A program made the position numbers and the translations under genes. From CAWDDA01 sp963813345 (GTDB taxonomy: Bacteria; Acidobacteriota; Blastocatellia; RBC074): a DNA stretch of 64,000 nt. This document shows, one piece after another, positions 1 to 8,985 of the stretch. The notes under the pieces were generated by a model, which worked only from the letters and a program-made list of their open reading frames with translations, made no database searches and was not told the origin of the DNA. The DNA lies in the NCBI GenBank assembly GCA_963813345.1, contig CAWEYR010000028.1:1-64000 (forward strand). The letters run 5' to 3'. The stretch's first letter is position 1. The number at the start of each line of letters is the position of its first letter.

Positions 1-346
1 GGTAGGTGCTGACCCTTCGACTGAGGATGTCGACATCAAAAACGACCCCGGGCTTTCAGACAATGTATCTTCAGCATGGCCACCGGGATACGCCCGATCT
101 GAATCCGCGCCCTTATACCATGCAATCACACTCAAAGTATACGATTTTGTACGCTGGAGCACCGCCTGGGAGCGCTGAAAAGGAAGGCACGTCTCTACCG
201 GCCTCTAGCCGGCGAAGCGTGACTATTCAAGCTATTCGAATGTCACGATTCCGGCTGAACGCCGCTACAACGTACCTTCTTTCAAGCGCTCCCAGGCGGG
301 CACCCTGAACCTTGACAAGACATCATCGCACTCTTAGGCTCTCGTT
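1..346. other. intergenic start of window, no convincing gene
   Basis: An open frame at 6-308 has no RBS, no recognisable domain and runs across an inverted repeat, so it is not called. The stretch holds the composite repeat at 162-302, followed directly by the upstream region of the DUF4912 gene at 347. Confidence 0.6.
162..302. repeat. composite inverted repeat (R3 ends around an R1 core)
   Basis: The outer arms carry CCTGGGAGCGCTG (about 165-177) and its complement AGCGCTCCCAGG (about 286-297), the ends typical of the R3 family at 28296-28435 and 61722-61852. The inner arms carry R1 sequence, with the right half reading CGATTCCGGCTGAACGCCG then ACAACGTACC. Each imperfect arm is about 60 bases. 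It shows R3 and R1 modules combined in one element. Confidence 0.7.
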
Positions 347-1400
347 ATGCCCTTTTTCTTTGACCTTTCGTCACTGATTCCTGTAGTCGAAAAGAATCCG
401 TTTTCACCTGTCAAGGTTGAAGACGAGGTCCCGGCTGAGCCCGGGCCGGAGGAGATTCCCGCCGAAGAGATCGTCGACACCGGACTGCCGATTCCTTCAC
501 ATTACGAAATCGATTTCATGCGGGCGATGGTGCAGGACCCATTTCATCTTTTCGTCCACTGGCAGCTAAAAGAGAATCCCTATGACAAGCTGCGCCGAAT
601 ATTCCCCGGCGAAGGGGCAGGCACCTTTCATACGGTGCTCAAGCTGACAGATGAGACGAATCAGATACTCGGTGCTCTTCGATGCTGCGTTCGCGCGTGA
701 ATACTGGTTCAGTGTCTTTCCGGACCGAACCTATCGAGTCGAGCTTGGAGTCCGCTCACCGCGGTTTGGCTACGTCAAGCTGCTAACGTCGCAGCCAGTC
801 ACAACTCCGCGGGGCGGCCCGTCAGATCAGACTGCGGAGGAGGTGCAGTATCGCGTGAGTGTTGATGATTACACGCGAGTTCTCGAAGCGAGCCATCTTG
901 TCTCCGAGCACTCACGCAATCCCGAAAAATGGTTCAGGGCAGTGTTTCCAGCGGCACCTGAAGCACGGACCGCGATCGAGGATCAACTTCCCGAATCCTT
1001 CCGTAGGATTCTCAGTGCGGTTGCCGATATTCACGCGGGTCGCGATTACGATCGGCTCTGGGAGCGCCTCAACCAGGAGGAGCTTTCGACCGTTGTGCGC
1101 GAGTTTCTCGAAACAATGAGCAGGCTCGGTCAGGGAGAAACGGGATATATGCTCCTTCTCCGGTACATGCCAGAGTTGCTCCGCCGCGCGCTGCGCGCTG
1201 AGGGCGAGATTCAGATTGATGAGCCAATAAGTATTTATCTCGCGCGCAAAATGGGCCTGGGAGGCTCAGAAATATCGGCGCCGAGTCCAGGTCAAGGTCA
1301 GGCCTGGCGCTGGCGACCGCGGTTTTGGCGCTCCATGGCATCCAAGCGCAACCCTGTAGTGATTCCGTCCTCACCTTTCTCATGGCGATCGGCTATCTGA
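347..1400 (+). CDS. DUF4912 domain protein (frameshifted)
   Basis: About 350 residues in two frames. The first frame (from ATG 347) holds an acidic Pro/Glu-rich N-terminus and the start of a DUF4912 domain (PFHLFVHWQLKE). The second frame continues the domain (FDAAFAREYWFSVFPDRTY) and a helical tail. Dropping one G near 670 joins them as DETNQILVLFDAA, so the break is probably an inserted base. DUF4912 proteins are of unknown biochemistry but often sit beside GH57 glucan enzymes, as here; a role in glycogen metabolism is inferred. The C-terminus after about 1290 is uncertain. In the current frame it overlaps the next gene by 19 bases. Confidence 0.75.
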
Positions 1401-2993
1401 GCTTAGTCCTTCACGCGCATCTTCCCTTCGTCAGACATCCCGAGTACCCCGACTTTCTCGAGGAGGACTGGCTGTACGAAGCGATCAGCGAGACGTACAT
1501 TCCGTTGCTTGTCGCCTTCAACACGCTGCGCAAGGAAGGGGTACGATTCAGGCTGACGATGTCGATGACGCCTCCGCTTTGCGAGATGCTCAGCGATCCT
1601 CTGCTGCAGACACGTTACGCGAATCATCTTGATCGATTGTGCGAGCTCTCAGAACTGGAAGTCGAAAGAACGGCAAGGGAGGACCCCAATTTCGAGTCGG
1701 CTGCGCGCATGTATTTGCGGCATTTCCGCGAATGCCGTGATGTCTTCAATGCGTGGGATCGAAATCTTGTCAGGGCATTTCGCGAGCTCCAGGATGCCGG
1801 CTATATCGAGATCCTGACGTGCTGCGCGACACACGGTTTCCTTCCCTTGATGTCGAACGATGAGGTGAAGCGAGCACAGCTGCAGGTTGCGAGAACGAAC
1901 TACATCAAGCATTTCGGACGCGCGCCGAGAGGGATATGGCTTGCCGAATGCGCCTTCGTTCCGGGTGACGATCGTCTGCTGCGCGAAGCTGGTATCGATT
2001 TCTTCCTCGCGGATGCACATGCGATTCTCTATGGCACTCCTCGTCCCAGACGCGGAATCTACGCGCCTGTGATCACGCGCCGAGGGTGTAGCCGTTTTTG
2101 CGCGGGACACGGAAACGAGCGAACAGGTCTGGAGCTCAGAGATCGGCTATCCCGGAGATCCTCTCTATCGCGAGTTCTATCGCGATCTTGGCTATGATGC
2201 ACAGGACTATGATTACATTCGTCCATACCTGCACGACGACGGTGTAAGACGAAATGTCGGGATCAAGTACTTCAGGATCACGGGACGCGTGGCGTTACAT
2301 CTCAAGGAACCTTACGTGCCGGAGTGGGCCTCGGAGCGCGCCGCCGATCATGCCGGTAATTTCCTCGCGAACAGACAGGCGCAGGCGCGAAGTCTCTACC
2401 CTTCGCTTGGAAGGGAGCCGATCGTGGTGGCTCCGTACGATGCGGAACTGTTCGGGCACTGGTGGTTCGAGGGTCCGCAGTTCATCTATTATCTATGTAA
2501 GAAACTGCATTATGATCAGGACGAGATCGAGATGATCTCGCCTGTCGACTATCTGAATATCTTCCCTGAGAATCAGCGGCAAACGCCATCAGCGTCCAGT
2601 TGGGGAGCCGAAGGTTACAACCGGGTGTGGATCAATCGTCAGACCGACTGGATGTACCTCCATCAGCAGGTTGCTGAAACGAGAATGGTGGAATTGGCTG
2701 AGATGTTCCCATCAGCCGAGCCGCTGGTCGAGAGGGCACTCAAGCAGGCTGCACGCGAGCTTTTGCTCGCCCAGTCCTCTGACTGGGCATTCATCATTAC
2801 GACGGGAACCATGGTGCAGTACGCAGTCAAACGGTTTAAGGATCACATTCATCGCTTCACGCGTTTGTACGAAATGATTACCAAAGGTGTCATCGACGAA
2901 ACCTGGCTCAAGGACGTCGAAAGCAAGGACACGATCTTTCAGGAGATAGACTATCGTGTCTTCGATCCCCATTGGCCGCACTGGTCCGTCTGA
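1382..2993 (+). CDS. GH57 1,4-alpha-glucan branching enzyme (frameshifted)
   Basis: About 537 residues, the usual size for bacterial GH57/DUF1957 branching enzymes, which cut an alpha-1,4 glucan chain and rejoin it as an alpha-1,6 branch in glycogen synthesis. Visible family motifs are LVLHAHLPFVRHPE at the N-terminus, WLAECAF (nucleophile Glu region) and PYDAELFGHWWFEG (acid/base Asp region). The frame changes near 2075, where ...YAPVIT passes to PEGVAVFARDTETSEQ; one base appears inserted. Start ATG 1382 is chosen because MAIGYLSLVLHAHLPF is the canonical N-terminus. The TGA stop overlaps the ATG of the AraC gene (TGATG), implying coupled translation. Confidence 0.9.
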
Positions 2994-3790
2994 TGGAAGG
3001 CCCGCGCGTCGTAATCGAAGCAGACTTTTCCGTAGAGCGTCTGAAACTTCTGGTACGTGGTCGACGAACCACCGAGATCTCATCTCACACCGATTATGTT
3101 ATCTTGCATTTCCCTGGATCGCCTGACGTGATATTCGCAGAACCCGGGCAGGCATTTCACCTGCCTCCCGTCTCATCAAAACGTGATCTGCTGTTCCTCA
3201 GGATTTCGCCACGACTGCTCGTCGAGACCGCCGCGCGATTGAAGATGTTGCGCGCGGGCAGTCATCTCACGCTCCGGAGCACGCTCAAGGAGGTTCGGGA
3301 CGCTCAACTAGCGCGACTGCTTGAATCGATCGAGAAGGAAATCAGAGCTGCTGATTCCGGCTGGCGTGAAATTGTAGATTCGCTCGTCCGTCAAATATCG
3401 ATTCATGTACTCCGAGCCCACGCCAACATCGAGCGCAGCGACGCTATTGAGCTTTCGCGCGTCGGGATCGTCGACCGGCGGCTTCGGCGGGCGATCGAGT
3501 TCATGCACGACAACTCTCAGCGCGAACTTCAACTCGCTGACATTGCGCGCGCGGCATATCTGAGCACATTTCACTTCGCGCATCTCTTCAAGTCACTCAC
3601 CGGCACGACACCGCGAGCCTATCTTGCCCGCATCAGGATCGACCAGGCCCGTCGACTCCTTGCAGAGACCGATCTCGCGATCAATGAGGTTGCAGCGCAG
3701 GTTGGTTACGAAAGCCAGAGTCACTTTACAAATGTATTCAAGGAAGCAACCGGAATGACCCCACGCGCATTTCGCAAGGCTTCTCGTTAG
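2993..3790 (+). CDS. AraC family transcriptional regulator
   Basis: About 265 residues. The N-terminal half is a degenerate ligand-binding region. The C-terminal 100 residues form a typical AraC double helix-turn-helix: LQLADIARAAYLSTFHFAHL is the first HTH, and EVAAQVGYESQSHFTNVF followed by TGMTPRAFRK is the second. Start ATG 2993 overlaps the stop of the branching enzyme by one base; an in-frame ATG at 2972 is possible. Coupling to the GH57 gene suggests control of carbohydrate storage genes, but the inducer is unknown. An R1 half-repeat begins immediately after the TAG stop. Confidence 0.88.
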   Translation: MEGPRVVIEADFSVERLKLLVRGRRTTEISSHTDYVILHFPGSPDVIFAEPGQAFHLPPVSSKRDLLFLRISPRLLVETAARLKMLRAGSHLTLRSTLKEVRDAQLARLLESIEKEIRAADSGWREIVDSLVRQISIHVLRAHANIERSDAIELSRVGIVDRRLRRAIEFMHDNSQRELQLADIARAAYLSTFHFAHLFKSLTGTTPRAYLARIRIDQARRLLAETDLAINEVAAQVGYESQSHFTNVFKEATGMTPRAFRKASR

Positions 3791-3821
3791 TGTATGTTGT
3801 ACCGGCTTTAGCCGGAATCTT
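3791..3821. repeat. R1 half element
   Basis: GTTGTACCGGCTTTAGCCGG followed by AATC is one arm of the R1 family, starting one base after the AraC stop codon. No second arm follows. Confidence 0.65.
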
Positions 3822-3838
3822 CTTTAGGAGCTAATTTA

Positions 3839-4841
3839 ATGAACGTTTCACCAGTTCACTTTTTCGATTCAGTTAACTCACACGTCCGGACCGCCGCTCT
3901 CAGATCAGCAATCGAGGTCGGCCTGTTCACCGCAATTGCAGAAGGCAACACCAAACCTTCATCGATTGCAGAGCGTTGCCAGATCGCTGAGCGCGGAGCG
4001 CGCATTCTCTGCGACTATCTTGTAATCATCGGCTTCATGACAAAGAGCGACGGCGAATACGCGCTGACACCCGATTCCGCAGTTTTCCTGGATCGGCGCT
4101 CGCCCGCCTATTTAGGCGGTTCGATCGATTTTCTTCTCTCCCCTACGCTTTTGTCGGCGTTCGAGAATCTAACCGCTTCAGTACGCAAAGGCGGCACTGT
4201 GCTGCCCGATGAAGGCACGGTTACAGACGACAACCCGGTCTGGGTGAAGTTCGCACAGGCAATGGCCAGCCCTCATGGCAGTTCCTGCCCGCATCATCTC
4301 TGAGCTTGTCCCGACTGCCAAAGATCGCGAGGTAAAGGTTCTTGACATCGCTGCCGGTCACGGTCTCTTCGGGATTGCTTTTGCGCAGCAGAACCCGCGA
4401 GTCAAAGTCACCGCAGTCGACTGGGCAAATGTTCTTGAGGTCGCAAAGGGGAATGCTGCGGCAGCTGGTGTTGCGGGACAATACAATACACTTCCAGGCA
4501 GCGCCTTCGATGTCGATTTCGGATCGGGTAATGACGTCGTGTTACTCACCAATTTCATTCACCATTTTGACAACCAGACAATCGTTGGACTACTCAAGAA
4601 GATTCACGCAACGCTCGCTGACGGAGGCCGCGTAGTGACGCTCGAGTTCGTTCCCAATGACGACCGTGTAACTCCGCCCGGTGCCGCAGGGTTTAGCATG
4701 ATGATGCTAGCCAGCACGCCAAGCGGTGATGCATACACGTTCTCTGAGATCGACAATATGTTCAAGCAAGCCGGCTTCAAGCGCAGTGAGATTCATCCAG
4801 TACTGGAAGGGATGAGCTCGGCCGTTATTTCGTACAAGTAG
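3839..4841 (+). CDS. SAM-dependent O-methyltransferase-like protein (frameshifted)
   Basis: About 334 residues. The N-terminal 90 residues are a winged-helix dimerisation domain like that of plant/bacterial O-methyltransferases (HVRTAALRSAIEVGLFTAIA). The C-terminal half is a class I methyltransferase with motif I VLDIAAGHGLFGIAFA, an acidic motif II near VTAVDW, and NDVVLLTNFIHHF. The frame changes near 4270; removing one C joins the halves as AMASLMAVPARIIS. RBS TTTAGGAGC precedes ATG 3839. The substrate cannot be predicted. It lies between AraC and threonine synthase without clear operon linkage. Confidence 0.85.
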
Positions 4842-4862
4842 GAAAGGCGGGGACTGGGTTTG

Positions 4863-4917
4863 GAGTTCAAGCTTCAGCTTGCGGTTACAATGAAACCCAA
4901 GCTAAAGCTTGAACTCA
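4863..4917. repeat. R2 inverted repeat
   Basis: Arms GAGTTCAAGCTTCAGCTTG and CAAGCTAAAGCTTGAACTC flank a short loop. The element lies just upstream of the threonine synthase start and creates a false N-terminal extension (EFKLQL...KLKLELK) if the upstream ATG at 4860 is used. Confidence 0.8.
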
Positions 4918-4949
4918 AACCCCACCTTACCCCTGACCACTCATCTCTC

Positions 4950-6114
4950 ATGAATGTTACATTTCTTGAATGTGCCAAATGCGGCACACGACACGAACCG
5001 AATCGCATTCAACAGCTGTGCACAAAGTGCAGCAAACCGCTTCTCGTCCGCTATGATCTCAGGAAAGCGTCGTCGAGTCTCAAACGGGAATCGCTGGCCG
5101 GCCGAGTTCCGACGCTTTGGCGATATCGCGAAGTTCTTCCTGTAATCAACGACGATAACGTTCTCTCGATTGGTGAAGGCTGGACTCCACTTACTCACGT
5201 TCCGCGACTCGGTGCGGAGCTCGGGATGGACCAGCTTTTCATCAAGGATGAGTCGGTAAATGCCACTGGTTCATTCAAGGCGCGCGGGCTTTCGGTTGCT
5301 GTCTCGATGGCGAAAGAGCTTGGCGCTCGCAAGCTCGCGATTCCTTCAGCGGGCAACGCTGCCGGTGCTCTTGCTGCTTATGCCGCCCGCGCAGGTCTCG
5401 AAGCGCATATCTTTATGCCGCGCGATACGCCCATTGCAAATCAGCTCGAGTGCATCATGACCGGTGCACAGGTCACGCTCCTCGACGGTCTGATCACCGA
5501 TTGCGGAGCTGAAGTAGCGCGGCGCAAGGACGCTGAGGGCTGGTTCGACGTATCTACTCTCAAGGAGCCGTACAGAATCGAGGGCAAGAAGACACTGGGC
5601 TACGAGCTTGCCGAACAGATGAACTGGAAACTCCCGGACGCGATCCTCTACCCCACAGGTGGTGGTACCGGGTCTCATAGGAATGTGGAAGGCATTCGAT
5701 GAGATGGAAGAGATGGGCTGGATCAGCAGCGCGCGGCCGCGGATGTATTCCGTACAGGCAGCAGGATGCGCGCCGATTGTAAGAGCATTCGACAATGGAT
5801 GGGACGAAGCACCCGAGTTCGAGAACGCACACACCGTTGCGTCAGGACTTCGAGTGCCGCGCGCAATCGGAGACTTCATAATGCTCGACATACTGCGCCG
5901 CAGCGGTGGCGGAGCGATTGCGATCCCGGATGATGAGATGATCGCAGCCGCGAAGGAGATCGGCGCGAGTGAAGGCATCTTCTGCGCGCCCGAAGGAGCC
6001 GCGTGTCTTCCCGCACTGAGGAAACTGATCGAACAAGGCCACATTTCTCCGACAGACAACGTCGTTCTCTTCAACACCGGCGCCGGAGGGAAATACCTCG
6101 AAGCATTTCAGTGA
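4950..6114 (+). CDS. thrC: threonine synthase (frameshifted)
   Basis: About 387 residues. It converts O-phosphohomoserine to threonine with PLP. The N-terminus carries a small zinc-ribbon-like region (CAKCGTRHEP then CTKCSKPL), as in many bacterial ThrC proteins. The PLP lysine lies in NATGSFKARGLS; PSAGNAAGALAAYAARAG and the glycine loop YPTGGGTG follow. The frame breaks near 5670, and dropping one G restores GGGTGLIGMWKAFDEM. ATG 4950 (MNVTFLECAKCG) is preferred over 4860, because the latter would translate an R2 repeat. An intact core enzyme with a single extra G argues for sequence error rather than a pseudogene. Confidence 0.92.
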
Positions 6115-6136
6115 GGCATGTGAGCCTTAAGGAGGG

Positions 6137-6274
6137 ATCTCACGCGAAGGCCGCGGAAGAGTTACCACGAACCACGTAAGAGACACGGAAAATCACTTTA
6201 ATGCATTGAATTCTGGATTCCCGTTCTTTCCGTGCTTCCGTGTACTCCTGGCCTTCGCGGCTTCGCGTGAGACA
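6137..6274. repeat. R4 inverted repeat
   Basis: Arms TCTCACGCGAAGGCCGCG and CGCGGCTTCGCGTGAGA flank about 100 bases. The same family occurs at 53452-53552. It fills the gap between the convergent threonine synthase and M28 peptidase genes and could act as a shared terminator-like structure. Confidence 0.75.
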
Positions 6275-6278
6275 TATC

Positions 6279-8419
6279 TCACCCACCCGCAAACTCTCGC
6301 ACGGCGTGCGCAACCGCGCAGGTGATGTCGGCAGCGTAGGCGCTATCAATAACGAGGTCATCTTCATCGTGGTAGTTGGGATTAGGATCTGCCCCTGGCT
6401 CTGAGGCCAGATTCACGAAGAAATCCTCAGATACCACGACGGCCGGATAGCCTTGTTCGTGAAATGCGGCATGGTCACTGCGGTTTATCGCCCCGTCAAA
6501 AACATTCCGGTCCGAGCCACTTCCACCATTTGTACCGCGGTAGATTTGCGCCGGCGCCAGCGCGCCCAGACTTCCCGCCCACGAGGCAATCGTATCAGCC
6601 AATGGCACACTGATGTCACGCACGGCTGCATTTGTGTATCCGGCATGCACCTCAAAGAGCCGCTGGGCATCGCTGTTGTAACCGATCATATCCGAGCACA
6701 CGACTGCCCTGATTGGGGCATCTGCCGCTTTCAGCATCGCCGCATAGGCACGGCTGCCAACCAGCCCGTGTTCTTCTGCGTTGAAGAAGCAGAACCGCAC
6801 TGTGTGCGGCAATGTTCCTCGAAAGCCCCATAGATAACGTGCGAGCGACAAAGTTGCGGCAATACCACTCGCGTCGTCATCCACACCTGGGGCCGGATCA
6901 ACTGCCGGGTTGTATCCGGATGCGCGCGATGCCGTCGAATCGAGATGACAACCGACGATCACAATCTCACTTCCATATCCGGCAAGCAGACACAGCTTGA
7001 ACCACCACGGAAAGCATGGCCGGAGCTCGAGCAGTGTCTCGATCCTCCGACTGGAGAGCAAGCGGTTCGAGGCCGATGAAGCCACTGGCTTCGAGCCACC
7101 TTTTTCCCGTGATCTCAGCAATCTTCGAAATCCACGGATCAGGCGGATCAGGAAATGGAAACCTTATGAGGACATCACGAATCCTCCTGAGAATATCCGG
7201 GTCGATCCTGAAAAAACCTTTGCCGGGAAGGTCTGCAATCACATTCTGAAGGGTTCTTCCGCCGTGAGTGAAATCGTGTGTGTAGGCGCAGTAACCGATC
7301 GCGTTGAGGTCATTGAGCAAGGCTTGAACCGCGCGTGCATTGTCAGGATGATCGATGTGCCGCGAGACTATCGGCCCCGCCGCGTCAAGGTCTGCAGCAC
7401 CACCGTATCGATCCACGTCCGCCTGGAATGCCGTCGCATTCGTCGGGCAGGTCAGTGGCAAGTGCGCGAGGTCGATGCCATTCGGGTTCCAGATCAATTC
7501 GAGGTCTTCGATAGGCAACCTTCCGGTTGCGATTCGTGCGCGGCGGAGAGCACTCGATGACGGTGATGCCGCGTAGAAGAGAGCTGGATTCGGGTTCAGC
7601 GAAATGAAATGTCCGTGCCGTCCGTGAAGTTGAAGGGCATCGTTTCGCTTCTCCGGACCGAGCGCTACGAGTACACGGTTTGGCTCTCGCAGGAGGACCT
7701 TCAGTCGGCTGAGCTCGGCGGCGACGCGAGGGCTGATCGTATCGAGATGGACAAAGATCGGATCTTCTGTCGCAAGATCGAGCTGAAGAATCTCTACCCT
7801 GAGTCCATTGGCGGTCGCCTCGGCAATTGCACTTCGAGACATGCAGGCAAGGACGTTTACGTGGCCATTCTCTCCACTTTCGACGAAGTAAGGCACGACC
7901 TCCTTCAATCGATCGAAGGTCTCACGATCGCCGACAGCGCGCACAAAGTCCGGAGAGCGTTTGTTGAGCATCATCTCGGCGATCAGGAGATGAGAAGCGG
8001 CGAGAGCGCCGGCATCACGAGCCATCCCTCGCGTAACGCGATCCGCTGCTACAACCATTTCAGAAGCTGCGAATCCGCCAGGCGAAGACCGCATCCCGCG
8101 TCTGGAGCGCACGGAGTGTGCGCCGTTCTCGGATGCGTTGCGCGAGCATGCTCAGGAAAGTATCTCCCGGAGGAATGATCGAGTCGGCCTGCGGTAGATA
8201 CTGGGAAAGCACTTTGACCTCAGAGGCCGGCAAGGCTTCGGTCAGCATCACGACAATGCGAAGTCCTGAGTTCTTAACCCTGTTAAGCCCACTCTCGATA
8301 CCCGGTGCAAAATCAATTCCAAATACCTTGGGCCCGCTCTTTTCGCGAGCGAGTCGCACCGCACCGAAGCTCTGATCAAGTGCGATGATCATCGTCTTGA
8401 TTGTGTTTCTTTCTTTCAT
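6279..8419 (-). CDS. M28 zinc peptidase with long unrecognised N-terminal region (frameshifted twice)
   Basis: About 710 residues in three frames, with shifts near 8080 and 6980. The C-terminal 240 residues are an M28 aminopeptidase-type domain with all expected zinc ligands: GCHLDS, PGVDDDASG, FFNAEEHGLVGS, CSDMIGYN and NYHDEDD. The N-terminal 450 residues are not recognised. They start MKERNTIKTMIIALDQSFGA, contain alternating hydrophobic and charged segments, and show no signal peptide, so the protein looks cytosolic unless exported unconventionally. Start ATG 8419 has RBS GAGGAA; it lies 14 bases after the histidine phosphatase stop, so the two are cotranscribed. The substrate is unknown. 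Confidence 0.75.
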
Positions 8420-8433
8420 TACTTCCTCTCGTC

Positions 8434-8985
8434 TCAAGGCGTTGCCGCTCCGTACTTCAGATGCACAACGCGGGTCCAGTCCCATCGACGGATAACCACT
8501 ACAAAGAGGTTGTCAAACTGCGACTCAGGGAGATTGCCCATTGCGCCTCCGCCAAGACCATCGATGATGTCATCGACCGAATTGCTGTGAGCGCATACAA
8601 GCACGGTTCCTCCCCTGTGATTCGATGTGATCTGACTAACCACGCCCGCCGTGTCAGCTGCGGGAAGCTGAATGACAGTCAGACCACGGGCGGTCGCGAG
8701 CGGCTGAACCGTCTGCTGTGTCCTCTGGAACTCGGTCGCAAAGATCGCCGTGACGCCAGCTTCACCGACGACACGCACCAGCTCTTGCGCCCTTGTCTGA
8801 CCGGCAGCACTCAAAGGCGGGTCCACCGGATCAGCCGGTGGACCCTCCCTTTCTCCGTGGCGAAGGACGAGGACCGTTGTCGGAACATTGAATCTGTAGA
8901 TCACCAGCATGGCAATCAGCGCGATTATCGCCGCGGCCATTGCCGAGACCACCAGACGCCGCAGAGTTCCCTGGTCGATCGCCAT
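8434..8985 (-). CDS. membrane-anchored histidine phosphatase family protein
   Basis: 183 residues. A short N-terminal cytoplasmic stretch is followed by one transmembrane helix (LVVSAMAAAIIALIAMLVIY) and then a phosphoglycerate-mutase-like domain. The catalytic RHG motif is VLVLRHGER; the second arginine region is FQRTQQTVQPLA, and the later histidine is in VCAHSNSVDDII. These are the residues expected for phosphohistidine chemistry. ATG 8985 is chosen for the strong AGGAGG RBS upstream; it overlaps a TGA in the preceding frame (TGATG). The middle gene of a three-gene operon with two peptidase-like proteins. The substrate is unknown. Confidence 0.85.
   Translation of the reverse strand: MAIDQGTLRRLVVSAMAAAIIALIAMLVIYRFNVPTTVLVLRHGEREGPPADPVDPPLSAAGQTRAQELVRVVGEAGVTAIFATEFQRTQQTVQPLATARGLTVIQLPAADTAGVVSQITSNHRGGTVLVCAHSNSVDDIIDGLGGGAMGNLPESQFDNLFVVVIRRWDWTRVVHLKYGAATP

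Noticed and set aside
4860..4949. N-terminal extension of threonine synthase
   Set aside because: It is the translation of an R2 repeat; the family N-terminus begins at ATG 4950.
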